From positions 1 through 7,325 of the forward strand of contig DVOG01000196.1 of NCBI GenBank assembly GCA_018713755.1: a stretch of 7,325 nucleotides of DNA, written 5' to 3'. Within the stretch, counting starts at the first letter, position 1. The number at the start of each line of letters is the position of its first letter. Below, piece after piece: positions 1 to 7,202 of the stretch. Source of the stretch: Candidatus Spyradosoma merdigallinarum (lineage in GTDB: Bacteria; Verrucomicrobiota; Verrucomicrobiia; Opitutales; UBA953). The translations under genes were made by a program, and so were the position numbers. The notes under the pieces are model-generated. The model was given only the letters and a program-made list of their open reading frames with translations, did not search any database and had not been told where the DNA came from.

Positions 1-947
1 GGACGGACACGGGCGGATCCATCCGTCAGCCGGCGAGCTTCTGCGGCGCCGTGGGCTTCAAGCCGACTTACGGCACGGTTTCCCGCTACGGCGCGGCGGC
101 GTTCGCCTCGTCGCTGGAGCAAATCGGCCCGATGGCGCGCAGCGTCGCCGACGCCGCCGCGCTGCTTGACGTCATCGCCTCGCCGGACGCGCACGACTCC
201 ACCGCGCTTCCCGGCGCACGCACGCCGACGCTTCCGCAGCTTTCCGCTCCCGCGAAAAAATGGAAAATCGGACTGCCGAAGGAATTTTTCGGCGGCGATT
301 CCGAAATCGACGAGGTCGTGAAAAAAGCCGCCGCGTGGTTCGAGGCGCAGGGCTGCGAAATCCGCGAAATTTCCCTGCCGTCCGTCGATTTGGCGATTCC
401 GACGTATTACGTCATCGCGATGGCGGAAGCCTCGTCCAACCTCGCGCGTTACGACGGCATACGCTACACGCGCAGAAGCGCGCGCGCGACGGACGCGGTC
501 GACATTTTCGCGAAAAGCCGCGGCGAAGGCTTCGGGCAGGAAGTCAAGCGGCGCATTCTCTTCGGAGCCTACGTGCTTTCCGCCGGCTATTACGACGCGT
601 ATTACCTGCGCGCGCAGAAACTGCGCACGCTGATCCGCAACGAATTTTCCCGCGCGTTTGAAAGCGCGGATCTGCTGCTCGCGCCGACCACGCCGGAAAC
701 CGCGTTCCCGCGCGGCGGAAGAACCGCCGACCCGCTGAAAATGTATTTGGGCGACATCTGCACCGTTCCCGCGAACCTCACCGGGCTCCCCGCCGTTTCC
801 CTGCCCTGCGGCTTCAGCGCCGCGGGAATGCCGATCGGCCTGCAGCTCATCGGAAAAGCGCTCGACGACGGGAACGTCCTCGCCGCCGCGCACGCGTTCG
901 AAACCGCGCACGATTTTTCCGGGCGCGTTCCCGCAGCGACGCTCTGA
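1..947 (+). CDS. gatA: Glu-tRNA(Gln)/Asp-tRNA(Asn) amidotransferase subunit A, 5'-truncated by the window edge
   Basis: GatA is the amidase subunit of the GatCAB complex. It releases ammonia from glutamine and passes it to GatB, which converts Glu-tRNA(Gln), and often Asp-tRNA(Asn), to the amidated form in the cytoplasm. The frame is open from base 3 and shows 314 residues, of about 485 usual for the family. It opens with TDTGGSIRQPASFCG, the core of the amidase signature; the Ser at 18-20 is the expected nucleophile of the Ser-cisSer-Lys triad. The Lys and cis-Ser lie off the left edge. Other GatA hallmarks are FKPTYGTVSRYG, EVKRRILFGAYVLSAGYYDAYY, LLLAPTTPETAF, and a C-terminal DICTVPANLTGLPAVSLPCGF followed by MPIGLQLIGK. 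The length after the catalytic Ser (about 308 residues) matches the family, so the 3' end is intact. The GTG at 51 is an internal codon, not the start. gatC or gatB could lie upstream; neither follows here. Confidence 0.97.
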   Translation, partial: TDTGGSIRQPASFCGAVGFKPTYGTVSRYGAAAFASSLEQIGPMARSVADAAALLDVIASPDAHDSTALPGARTPTLPQLSAPAKKWKIGLPKEFFGGDSEIDEVVKKAAAWFEAQGCEIREISLPSVDLAIPTYYVIAMAEASSNLARYDGIRYTRRSARATDAVDIFAKSRGEGFGQEVKRRILFGAYVLSAGYYDAYYLRAQKLRTLIRNEFSRAFESADLLLAPTTPETAFPRGGRTADPLKMYLGDICTVPANLTGLPAVSLPCGFSAAGMPIGLQLIGKALDDGNVLAAAHAFETAHDFSGRVPAATL

Positions 948-967
948 ACCGCATCGATTTCTCTGCG

Positions 968-981
968 AAAAAAAAAAAATG
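968..981 (+). promoter_or_regulatory. A-run leader in place of a Shine-Dalgarno site
   Basis: Twelve consecutive A (968-979, the last being the A of ATG) lie directly before and into the start codon of the 112-aa gene. No GGAG-like sequence occurs in the 31-base gap after gatA. A-rich, SD-less leaders are known to support initiation in some phyla. The possible upstream start of the adaptor gene (7244) is also preceded by an A-run, of 10, in the sense direction. Translational use is inferred. Such a run is also prone to replication or transcription slippage. Confidence 0.4.
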
Positions 982-1317
982 TCAAACTTCATCACCGACC
1001 AAATCGTCAACGCCCTGAACCAGAAATTCGGCGCGATCGGGCAGGTTTCCGACCTTTCGTTTTCGCGCGACGGCATTTCCGTCACGCTGGAGCTTTCCGG
1101 CGAAGAACGCCCGATCACGCTTGAAGCCGAAGGGCTTTCCTGGGACACGTCCGACGGGAAAATGAACCTTTATTTCACGGAACTGCGCTGCCGCGAAAAG
1201 CAGTGGGTGCAGGAAATTTTCAGCATTCTTGCGGAAAAAACCGGGCGCGTCGTCTCGTTCCCGGACAGCCTGAAGCTGATGCCGCTCAAAATGCTTCTGC
1301 AGAAGAAGCGCGGCTGA
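979..1317 (+). CDS. Hypothetical protein, 112 aa, unknown function
   Basis: I do not recognise this protein. It begins 31 bases after gatA on the same strand, so the two are probably co-transcribed. It has no signal peptide, membrane segment or cysteine cluster and should be cytoplasmic. A short helix-like start (MSNFITDQIVNALNQKFG) is followed by alternating beta-like stretches (residues about 22-60), a second strand pair around residues 68-76, then an amphipathic helix (about 79-93) and a basic C-terminus ending LLQKKRG. Codon use matches gatA: GC-rich third positions, with GAA and AAA favoured over GAG and AAG. This supports it as a real gene, as does the position between gatA and the convergent efflux terminator. 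The ATG is the only reasonable start; it sits directly after a run of 12 A with no Shine-Dalgarno sequence. The antisense frame over this region is a composition shadow. Confidence 0.75.
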   Translation: MSNFITDQIVNALNQKFGAIGQVSDLSFSRDGISVTLELSGEERPITLEAEGLSWDTSDGKMNLYFTELRCREKQWVQEIFSILAEKTGRVVSFPDSLKLMPLKMLLQKKRG

Positions 1318-1352
1318 AAAAAAAAGCGCGCCGCGCAGAAACGCTCGGCGCG
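1317..1352 (-). terminator. Rho-independent terminator of the efflux operon
   Basis: Read on the minus strand, the 7-bp stem CGCGCCG / CGGCGCG (1346-1352 pairing with 1327-1333) encloses a 12-base loop. One base after the stem comes a tract of nine T (1325 to 1317). This is a classical intrinsic terminator, 41 bases past the stop codon of the outer-membrane channel gene. On the plus strand the hairpin is preceded by A-runs and followed by AAAACAAAA, so it should not stop plus-strand transcripts. The T-tract shares its last base with the stop codon of the convergent 112-aa gene. Confidence 0.78.
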
Positions 1353-1392
1353 AAAACAAAACGAAGCCCGGACGGGAACGACGCTCGCGGAA

Positions 1393-2796
1393 TCAGCCGC
1401 CGAGCTCGTCTTTTTCCGTGGGCGGCGTCGCGACGAGATAGGCGATGGCGGAAACCGCCTCGCGGTAGTCGTATTCCGCGGAAACGCGCGACGCGCGCGC
1501 TTCCGTGAGCGAAACCTGCGCGTCCGTGCGGTCGAGCGACGAGGCTTTCCCGACGTTGAAGCGCTCCGTCACGATGTCGAAATTGTCCTTCGCGGCGCGT
1601 TCCGAAAGCAACGCGACTTCGTACTGCTTTTTCGCGCGCGAAAGCGTCAGGACGGCTTTGCAGAGCTCCGCGTAAAGGTTCTGTTCGTAGGCGGCGACTT
1701 TGCTTCGGGCGATGCGCAGCTTCGAGACCGCGTCTTCGATCGCGCGTTCGTTGCGCCCGCCGTTGAAGACGTTCTGCGCGAGCGTTCCCGCGCCGAGCAG
1801 ATTCCAGATTTTCGGCATGTCCAAATCTTCGCCCTCGAGCGTGGCGGAGAAGTTCAGGCCGATCGTCGGATAAAGTTCGGCTATGGTCTGGTCGACGTAC
1901 GCGGAAGCCGCCTTTTCCTGCGCGACGAGCGCCGCGAGACCCGGTTCGCGTTCCCGCGCGAGCTTCATCAGCGAATCGACGTCTTCGGGAAAAGTCCCGA
2001 CGGCGCTCCCGCCGAGCCGGTAATCCGGCGATTCCGCCAACCCGATCGCGAGGTTCAGATCGGCGCGCGCCGTCTTCACGTTGTTCGCCGTGCTGATGTT
2101 TTCGAGCAGCGCGGTGTTGTAGTCCACTTCCGCCTTCGTGCAGTCGTAACGCGTGCCTTTTCCCGCGTCGTGATAGGCGAGCATCTGCGCGAGGTGTTCC
2201 CGGTACTGCTCGACGGACTGCTCGGAAACGGTGTTCAGCTCGACGTTGCGCAGCAGTTCATAATACGCGGTGCGCACGTTGTAGCGGACGAGATTTTCCG
2301 CCGAAAGCAGATCTTTTTCCGCCGCAATCAGATTCGCGACGGCCTGCTCGTATTTCGCGTCGGTTTTCCCGAAATCCCAAATCAGCAAATCGAGCGAAAG
2401 CCCGATGCCGTTCGTGCCGTCGCTGTGCAGGCTTTGGCCGGTTTTCCGCGTGTTATGCGTCTCCTGCGTGTAAGAAGCGGAGGCGTCGAGCGTCGGCATA
2501 TAGTCGGCGCGAATATCCTTCACGGCGAGCTGCGCGGAAACCACCGCCTGCCGCGCCTGGAAAATCTGCGGGTTGGCGTCGAGCGCGATCGCTTCGAATT
2601 CCTCGAGCGAAATCACGGCGCCGTCCTCGAAGCCGAGTTCGGAAAAATCCACCGTGCGTTCGCCGTGCAGACGGTTTTCCGGCTTCTGCGCTTCGCGGGC
2701 GTCGCGAACCGTCGAGCACGCCGTTCCCGCGACGAGAAGCGTTCCCGCCGCCAGCACGGCGCAAAGCAGCGTTTTTTTGGAAAGATTCTTTTTCAT
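1393..2796 (-). CDS. TolC/OprM-family outer-membrane efflux channel
   Basis: Outer-membrane factor of the tripartite RND system: a trimeric beta-barrel with a long periplasmic alpha-tunnel through which substrates leave the cell. At 467 residues it has normal family length. It starts MKKNLSKK, then a hydrophobic stretch to residue 26 and Cys27, so it is exported. The two OEP repeats are visible by internal pseudo-symmetry: YMPTLDASASYTQ (99-111) against LYPTIGLNFSATL (308-320), WDFGKTDAKYEQA (140-152) against NVFNGGRNERAIEDA (342-356), and AGKGTRYDCTKAEV (211-224) against VGKASSLDRTDAQV (415-428). The long Ala/Glu/Leu-rich stretches between are the tunnel helices. OprM-type channels are often lipoproteins on such a Cys, but here position -3 is Gly (GTAC), a poor lipobox, so lipidation is uncertain. 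It is the last gene of the operon, 38 bases after the RND gene, and is followed by a strong terminator. Its start has an A-rich leader and no clear SD. The substrate cannot be read from this protein. Confidence 0.95.
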   Translation of the reverse strand: MKKNLSKKTLLCAVLAAGTLLVAGTACSTVRDAREAQKPENRLHGERTVDFSELGFEDGAVISLEEFEAIALDANPQIFQARQAVVSAQLAVKDIRADYMPTLDASASYTQETHNTRKTGQSLHSDGTNGIGLSLDLLIWDFGKTDAKYEQAVANLIAAEKDLLSAENLVRYNVRTAYYELLRNVELNTVSEQSVEQYREHLAQMLAYHDAGKGTRYDCTKAEVDYNTALLENISTANNVKTARADLNLAIGLAESPDYRLGGSAVGTFPEDVDSLMKLAREREPGLAALVAQEKAASAYVDQTIAELYPTIGLNFSATLEGEDLDMPKIWNLLGAGTLAQNVFNGGRNERAIEDAVSKLRIARSKVAAYEQNLYAELCKAVLTLSRAKKQYEVALLSERAAKDNFDIVTERFNVGKASSLDRTDAQVSLTEARASRVSAEYDYREAVSAIAYLVATPPTEKDELGG

Positions 2797-2834
2797 CGCA
2801 TTAAACTTTTCTTTTTCGTTGAGCGGGAAACGTT

Positions 2835-5800
2835 TCAGACGCTTTTCGGAGCATCGGGCACGTCCGCGTCCGTTTCGACTTCCGGCGCGCCGTCGGGAAG
2901 ATGGATTTTACGGCGGCAGCGTTCCCGCAGACGCTGGAAAAGCGCGTACAGCGCGGGAGCGAAGACGATGCCGACCAGCGTCGCGGCGAGCATCCCGCAG
3001 AACGTCGTCACGCCGATCGCGCGGCGGGAACCCGCGCCGGCGCCCGTCGCGATGACGAGCGGGAACACGCCGAAGAGAAACGACCACGCCGTCATCAGCA
3101 CGGCGCGAAAACGCAGCGACGCGCCCAGCATCGCGGAAGACGTGATCGAGTGCCCCGCCTCGCGGGACTGCTTCGAGAACTCGATCATCAGAATCGCGTT
3201 TTTCGCGGAAAGCCCGATGAGCATGACGAGACCGAGTTGCGCGTAAATGCTCAACGACAGATCCCAGACGATCAGCCCGACGAGCGCGCCGAGAATCGGC
3301 ACGGCGACCGTCAGCATCACGGGAACGGGAATCGTCCAACTTTCGTATTGCGCGACGAGGAACAGGTAGGCGAAAAGCATCGCCAGCGCCATGATCAGCA
3401 CAATCTGCCCTTGGTTCTGCCGCTCCTGGAAACTTTGCCCTTTCCACTCGACGTGGATGTTCGGCGGGAAATCCCAGTTTTCGATGATGTCCATCACCTC
3501 GCCGGTCGTGTAGCCGTCGGCGACCTGAACGGAAACGTCGGCGGACGTCATTTTGTTGAAGCGCTGAATTTCCGTCGGCCCGACCGTGTAGCGCGGCGTC
3601 GCGATTGAAGAAAGCGGCACCATTTCGCCGGCGGCGTTCTGCACCAGCAGCCCGTTGATGTCGTCGAGCGTCACGCGGTATTCGCGTTCCGACTGCATTT
3701 TGACGTAGAACGAATCGCCGGCGTAATTGAAGTCGTTGATGTAATACGAAGCGAGCGCGCTCTGCAGCGTCCGGAAAATCGAATCGACGGAAACGCCGAG
3801 CGATTCCGCCTTTTCGCGGTCGATGTCGAGATAAATCTGCGTCGTGTCCGCGTTGAACGACGTGTTCGCGCGGCGCACCTGCGGGAGCATGTTGAGATCC
3901 GCGACGAATTTTTTCGTGATGTCGGAAAGTTCCGCGGCGGAAATGTCGCCGTCGGCGCAAAGCACGGCGGAAACGCCGCCGACGGAACCGAGCCCCATGA
4001 TGGCGGGCGGCGTGAAGAACACGATGCGCGCTTCGGGAATGTCTTCGGTCGCCTTTTGGAGATTGGCGACGACGGACGCGAGCTGCAGCTCGGGCGTCGT
4101 GCGCTCGTCCCAGTCCTTGAGCCGGACGAAGCCCATCGCGACGTGTTCGCCGTTGGCGCTCATTTGGCTGCGCCCCGGCGTGAGATTGACCGCGTGAACG
4201 CCGGGAACCTTGCTGACGCGTTCGTAAACCTTGCGCAGCGTCGCCTCCGTGCGCGCGATGGACGCTCCCGGCGCGAGCTCGATATTCACGGTAATCGACC
4301 CCTTGTCCTCTTCAGGCAGAAACGCGCCGGGAATTTTCCCCGACAGCAGCCAAATCCCCGCGAAGACGGCGATCATCAGCCCGACCGTCAGCAGCGCGCG
4401 ACGCACGAGCCCGTAAACGAAGCCGAGGAAAACCCGCTTCGACCTGTCGAGCAACGCGTTGAACGGCTTGAAAATCGGAGCTTTGCGCTCTTGCGGCGGG
4501 CGCAGAATCAGCGCGCACAGCGCGGGACTGAGCGTCAGCGCGACCACGCCGGAAATCACGAGCGAAATGCACATCGTCACGGAGAACTGCATGTAAATCC
4601 GCCCGACCATCCCGCCGTAAAACGCCAGCGGCACGTAGCAGGCGATCGTGACCAGCGTCGTCGCGATAATCGCGCCCGTGATCTGATTCATGCTTTTTAT
4701 CGCCGCCTCTTTCGCCGAAAGGCGTTCCCGCAACATCAGCGACTGGCAGTTCTCGACGACGACGATCGCGTCGTCCACCAAAGAGCCGATGACCAGAATC
4801 AGCCCGAACATCGTCAGCACGTTGATGCTGTAGTCCATGAAATACATGAACGTGAACGTTCCCACCAGCGACACGGGAATCGCGATTGCGGGAACGAGCG
4901 TCGCCCGCCAGTCCTGAAGAAACGCGTAAGTGACGAGAATGACCAGCAGCAGCGCGACGATGATCGTCTCGGCGATTTCCTCGAGCGAGACGACGATGAA
5001 CTTCGTCGGATCGTAGGAAACCTGATAGCTCACACCCTCCGGAAAGCGATGCGAAATCTGCTCGAGAACTTCGTGCACGCGTTTGACCGTCGCCAGCGCG
5101 TTGGAATCGCTGTTGCGGTAAATCGCCATGCCGACGGATTCCTTCCCGTTGAAGCTCCCGGTCCCGTCGTAGGATTTCGCGCCGAGCTCGACGCGAGCGA
5201 TGTCCTTCAGCCGCAGCACGCTCCCGTCGTCGGCGGAGCGCACGATGATGTTCCCGAACTCTTCCGCCGTGACGAGACGCCCCTGCACGTTGATTTTGAA
5301 TTGCAGGTAATCGTTCCCCTGCTCGGCGCCGAGCGTTCCCGCCGCCGCCTGGATATTTTGCGATTCGACGGCGGAAGAAATGTCCTCCGTCGAAAGCCCG
5401 AGCGCGGCGAGGCGGATAGGATCGATCCAAATGCGCATCGAATACTCGCTCCCGCCCATCACGTCCGCGGACGCGACGCCTTCCACGCGCGCGACCGCGT
5501 CGGCGACGGTCGTCGAAATGTAATTGCTCAGCTCCATCGTGCTCATGGAGGAGCCGTCCGTCGTGAACGCGAACATCGCGAGAATGTCGTTGCTGCGCTT
5601 GCGCACTTCGACGCCCGTGCGCTGCACGTCCGTGGGCAGCTTCGATTCGGCGCGCTTGATCGCGTTCTGCACGTTGACCATCGCGATGTCGTCGTTCACG
5701 CCGGTCTTGAACGAAATGCTGCAGGAATACGTGCCGTCGTTGCTGCACGTCGAAGAAAAATACAGCAGGTCTTCCAGCCCGTTGATTTCCGCGTCCAGCG

Positions 5801-5993
5801 GCGTCGCGATGACGTCGCGCACCGTTTCCGCGCTCGCGCCGGTGTAGTTCGCGTGAACGCGGATGCTCGGCGGCGCGATTTCCGGGTATTCCTCGATCGG
5901 GAGGCGCCAAAGACAAATCAGCCCCGCGAGAAAAATCACTAAGCTGACCACGGCGGCGAAACGCGGCCGCTCGATAAACATTTTGGAGAACAT
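2835..5993 (-). CDS. HAE1-family RND multidrug efflux pump, inner-membrane permease (AcrB/MexB/MexF-like)
   Basis: Proton-antiport pump of the inner membrane that takes amphiphilic compounds from the periplasm or membrane into the adaptor and channel. The 1052 residues match AcrB (1049). The N-terminus MFIERPRF and TM1 (about 12-29) align with AcrB. Five membrane helices (about 333-497), TM7 (533-550) and five more (864-1019) give the usual 12, with two large periplasmic loops. The proton-relay residues are present: Asp407-Asp408 in SLVDDAIVVVEN, Lys931 in GLSAKNAILMIEF, Thr968 in VLMTAW, and Arg961 where AcrB has Arg971. Typical HAE1 blocks include YSMRIWIDP, YINDFNYAG and AQYESWTIPVPVM. This fits drug-type rather than metal-type (CusA) pumps. 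Several AcrB deep-pocket Phe positions appear replaced, so the substrate range may differ. The start chosen gives AcrB-like spacing; Met5 is a possible alternative. The gene lies 51 bases after the adaptor gene. The long plus-strand frames across it are shadows. Confidence 0.98.
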   Translation of the reverse strand: MFSKMFIERPRFAAVVSLVIFLAGLICLWRLPIEEYPEIAPPSIRVHANYTGASAETVRDVIATPLDAEINGLEDLLYFSSTCSNDGTYSCSISFKTGVNDDIAMVNVQNAIKRAESKLPTDVQRTGVEVRKRSNDILAMFAFTTDGSSMSTMELSNYISTTVADAVARVEGVASADVMGGSEYSMRIWIDPIRLAALGLSTEDISSAVESQNIQAAAGTLGAEQGNDYLQFKINVQGRLVTAEEFGNIIVRSADDGSVLRLKDIARVELGAKSYDGTGSFNGKESVGMAIYRNSDSNALATVKRVHEVLEQISHRFPEGVSYQVSYDPTKFIVVSLEEIAETIIVALLLVILVTYAFLQDWRATLVPAIAIPVSLVGTFTFMYFMDYSINVLTMFGLILVIGSLVDDAIVVVENCQSLMLRERLSAKEAAIKSMNQITGAIIATTLVTIACYVPLAFYGGMVGRIYMQFSVTMCISLVISGVVALTLSPALCALILRPPQERKAPIFKPFNALLDRSKRVFLGFVYGLVRRALLTVGLMIAVFAGIWLLSGKIPGAFLPEEDKGSITVNIELAPGASIARTEATLRKVYERVSKVPGVHAVNLTPGRSQMSANGEHVAMGFVRLKDWDERTTPELQLASVVANLQKATEDIPEARIVFFTPPAIMGLGSVGGVSAVLCADGDISAAELSDITKKFVADLNMLPQVRRANTSFNADTTQIYLDIDREKAESLGVSVDSIFRTLQSALASYYINDFNYAGDSFYVKMQSEREYRVTLDDINGLLVQNAAGEMVPLSSIATPRYTVGPTEIQRFNKMTSADVSVQVADGYTTGEVMDIIENWDFPPNIHVEWKGQSFQERQNQGQIVLIMALAMLFAYLFLVAQYESWTIPVPVMLTVAVPILGALVGLIVWDLSLSIYAQLGLVMLIGLSAKNAILMIEFSKQSREAGHSITSSAMLGASLRFRAVLMTAWSFLFGVFPLVIATGAGAGSRRAIGVTTFCGMLAATLVGIVFAPALYALFQRLRERCRRKIHLPDGAPEVETDADVPDAPKSV

Positions 5994-5998
5994 CGTCG

Positions 5999-6014
5999 TT
6001 TTTCTCTGAGAAAA
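5999..6014. promoter_or_regulatory. 7-bp dyad (TTTTCTC-T-GAGAAAA) in the adaptor-pump gap
   Basis: Within the 51-base gap between the adaptor and RND genes, 6000-6006 and 6008-6014 form a perfect 7-bp inverted repeat around one central base. The centre is too short for a hairpin loop with all pairs, and no T-tract follows for the minus-strand transcript, so it is not a clear terminator. It could be a protein-binding site, or just part of the A-rich leader of the RND gene. It lies 6 bases upstream of the RND start codon. Function is not shown. Confidence 0.3.
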
Positions 6015-6044
6015 GCAGTCTGCGGGAACGGGAAAAACGCGCGC

Positions 6045-7181
6045 TTACTTCGCCGCCGGCGCCGACGGCGTTTCCGCGACGCGGACTCTGCCGCCGGGAA
6101 CGGCCTTGTGCGTGCCGTCCGTGATGATGCGCTCGCCCGCCTTGAGCCCGCTGCGGATGAACTGCAGGTTCGCCGTCGTTTCCGCGGGAACGACCTCGCG
6201 CCGCTCGACGCGATTGTTCCCGTCGAGCACGTAGACGTAGGCGCTCTTCTCGTCATACATCACGGCGGAAGGCACGACGGCCGGCATCATCGTTCCCGAG
6301 CTGCGGCCCAGCAGCACGTGCACCGTGCTCCCGGGAACGAGCTTGGAGTCCGGGTTCGCGAACAGCGCGTAAATCTGCACGGCGTCCGTCTGCTCGTTCG
6401 CCGTGTTGTCCACGAAATCGAGCGTTCCCGCGATGGGGTAGCGGCTGCCGTCCGCAAGCACCAGCGCGATCGTGCACTGTTCCCGCAGCGTCTTTTCGTC
6501 GCCGAAAAGCGAGAGAAAATCCCGATTGCTCAACGCGAAGCGCACGCGCACAGGGTCGATCTGCACGACCGTCGTCAGCGTTCCCGAAGACGGCGTGACG
6601 TAACTGCCTTCAGGCGCGGCGTTCACGCCGATGCGCCCGTCCGCCGGCGCCAGGATGCGCGTATTCTTCAAGTCGTCCTGAGCGACGATCAAGTCCGCCT
6701 CCGCGGCGGAAAGCAACGCCTTGTTCGCCTCGTATTCGCTGCGCGCGCTCTCGAGCTCGTCCGGCGTCGAAACTTCCTTGTCGAAAAGCTGCTGCGTGCG
6801 CTCGTAATTCGCCCTGGAATAGGCGACGAGCGCCTTGTACTGCGCGATTTTCGCTTCCGCGCTCCGCTGCGCGGCGACGTAGCGGATGTCGTCGAGCCGA
6901 TACAGCGGCTGCCCTTTCTTGACGAAATCGCCTTCCTTGAACGCGACTTCCAGCAAGTCCCCGGAAACGCGCGACGTCACGGCGATCGTCGCCGGCGAAA
7001 CGATGCGCCCGGGATAGCGGCGATGGATCACGCTTTCCGCTTCGCCGACCGTTCCCGCGGCGACGATTTCAAGCTTCTCGTCCGAAACGGGCTGCGCGTC
7101 CTGCGCCCGGGAAGACGTTCCCGCACAGACGGCGGCGAGAGCGAACAGCGAAAGCATCCATGGACTTTTTCCGATTTTCAT
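6045..7181 (-). CDS. RND efflux periplasmic adaptor (membrane fusion protein, AcrA/MexA family)
   Basis: Bridges the RND pump and the outer-membrane channel in the periplasm. With ATG at 7181 it has 378 residues and starts MKIGKSPWMLSLFALAAV, a standard signal peptide with likely cleavage after SSRA (before QDAQ). A Cys follows AAV, but Val at -1 does not make a lipobox, so it is probably not a lipoprotein. The first half of the lipoyl domain is YPGRIVSPATIAVTSRVSG to GDFVKKGQPLYRLDD (about 56-98). A helical coiled-coil hairpin follows (about 100-173), then the second lipoyl half, NTRILAPADGRIGVNAAPEG (about 173-192), and a beta-barrel with VVQIDPVRVRFALSNRDF. The membrane-proximal part ends GLKAGERIITDGTHKAVPGG. 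An in-frame ATG at 7244 would add 21 residues (MLENLTENGNKSYLPEFEKL and one Leu) before the signal peptide. I prefer 7181 because an added hydrophilic tail is unusual before a signal peptide, but 7244 cannot be excluded. First of the three efflux genes. Confidence 0.95.
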   Translation of the reverse strand: MKIGKSPWMLSLFALAAVCAGTSSRAQDAQPVSDEKLEIVAAGTVGEAESVIHRRYPGRIVSPATIAVTSRVSGDLLEVAFKEGDFVKKGQPLYRLDDIRYVAAQRSAEAKIAQYKALVAYSRANYERTQQLFDKEVSTPDELESARSEYEANKALLSAAEADLIVAQDDLKNTRILAPADGRIGVNAAPEGSYVTPSSGTLTTVVQIDPVRVRFALSNRDFLSLFGDEKTLREQCTIALVLADGSRYPIAGTLDFVDNTANEQTDAVQIYALFANPDSKLVPGSTVHVLLGRSSGTMMPAVVPSAVMYDEKSAYVYVLDGNNRVERREVVPAETTANLQFIRSGLKAGERIITDGTHKAVPGGRVRVAETPSAPAAK

Positions 7182-7202
7182 AAGCAACTTTTCAAATTCT
7201 GG

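Larger units (their letters stand above)
703..7123. repeat. Dispersed octamer CGTTCCCG, 24 copies
   Basis: Plus-strand copies start at 703, 764, 926, 1256, 1783, 1949, 2722, 2740, 2920, 4723, 5334, 6291, 6423, 6579, 7050 and 7116. Copies in the other direction (CGGGAACG on plus) start at 869, 1373, 3320, 4889, 6023, 6095, 6185 and 6332. Many extend to GCGTTCCCGC. At this base composition I would expect about 0.2 per strand by hand estimate. Copies lie in every gene and in two intergenic gaps and are read in different frames, so a DNA-level role is more likely than a protein motif. Four further TGTTCCCG variants are present. Counting was by eye and may be off by one or two. Confidence 0.8.

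Noticed and set aside
51..53. GTG as a possible start of an amidase gene
   Set aside because: The frame stays open to the left edge and the residues before it are the conserved amidase signature, so it is an internal Val codon.
2827..2836. GAAACGTTTC, a perfect 10-bp palindrome at the end of the pump gene
   Set aside because: Several 10-bp palindromes are expected by chance in 7 kb; it overlaps the stop codon and has no T-tract.
2170..3246. A 358-codon plus-strand frame across the channel and pump genes
   Set aside because: It spans the ends of two well-supported minus-strand genes, has a low-complexity basic composition and no recognisable motif; it is a shadow frame.
4056..5942. A 628-codon open frame on the plus strand, antisense to the RND gene
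   Set aside because: It is rich in Arg, His, Asp and Asn with no domain pattern, as expected for the complement of a GC-rich gene. The minus-strand frame is a clear RND pump over its whole length.
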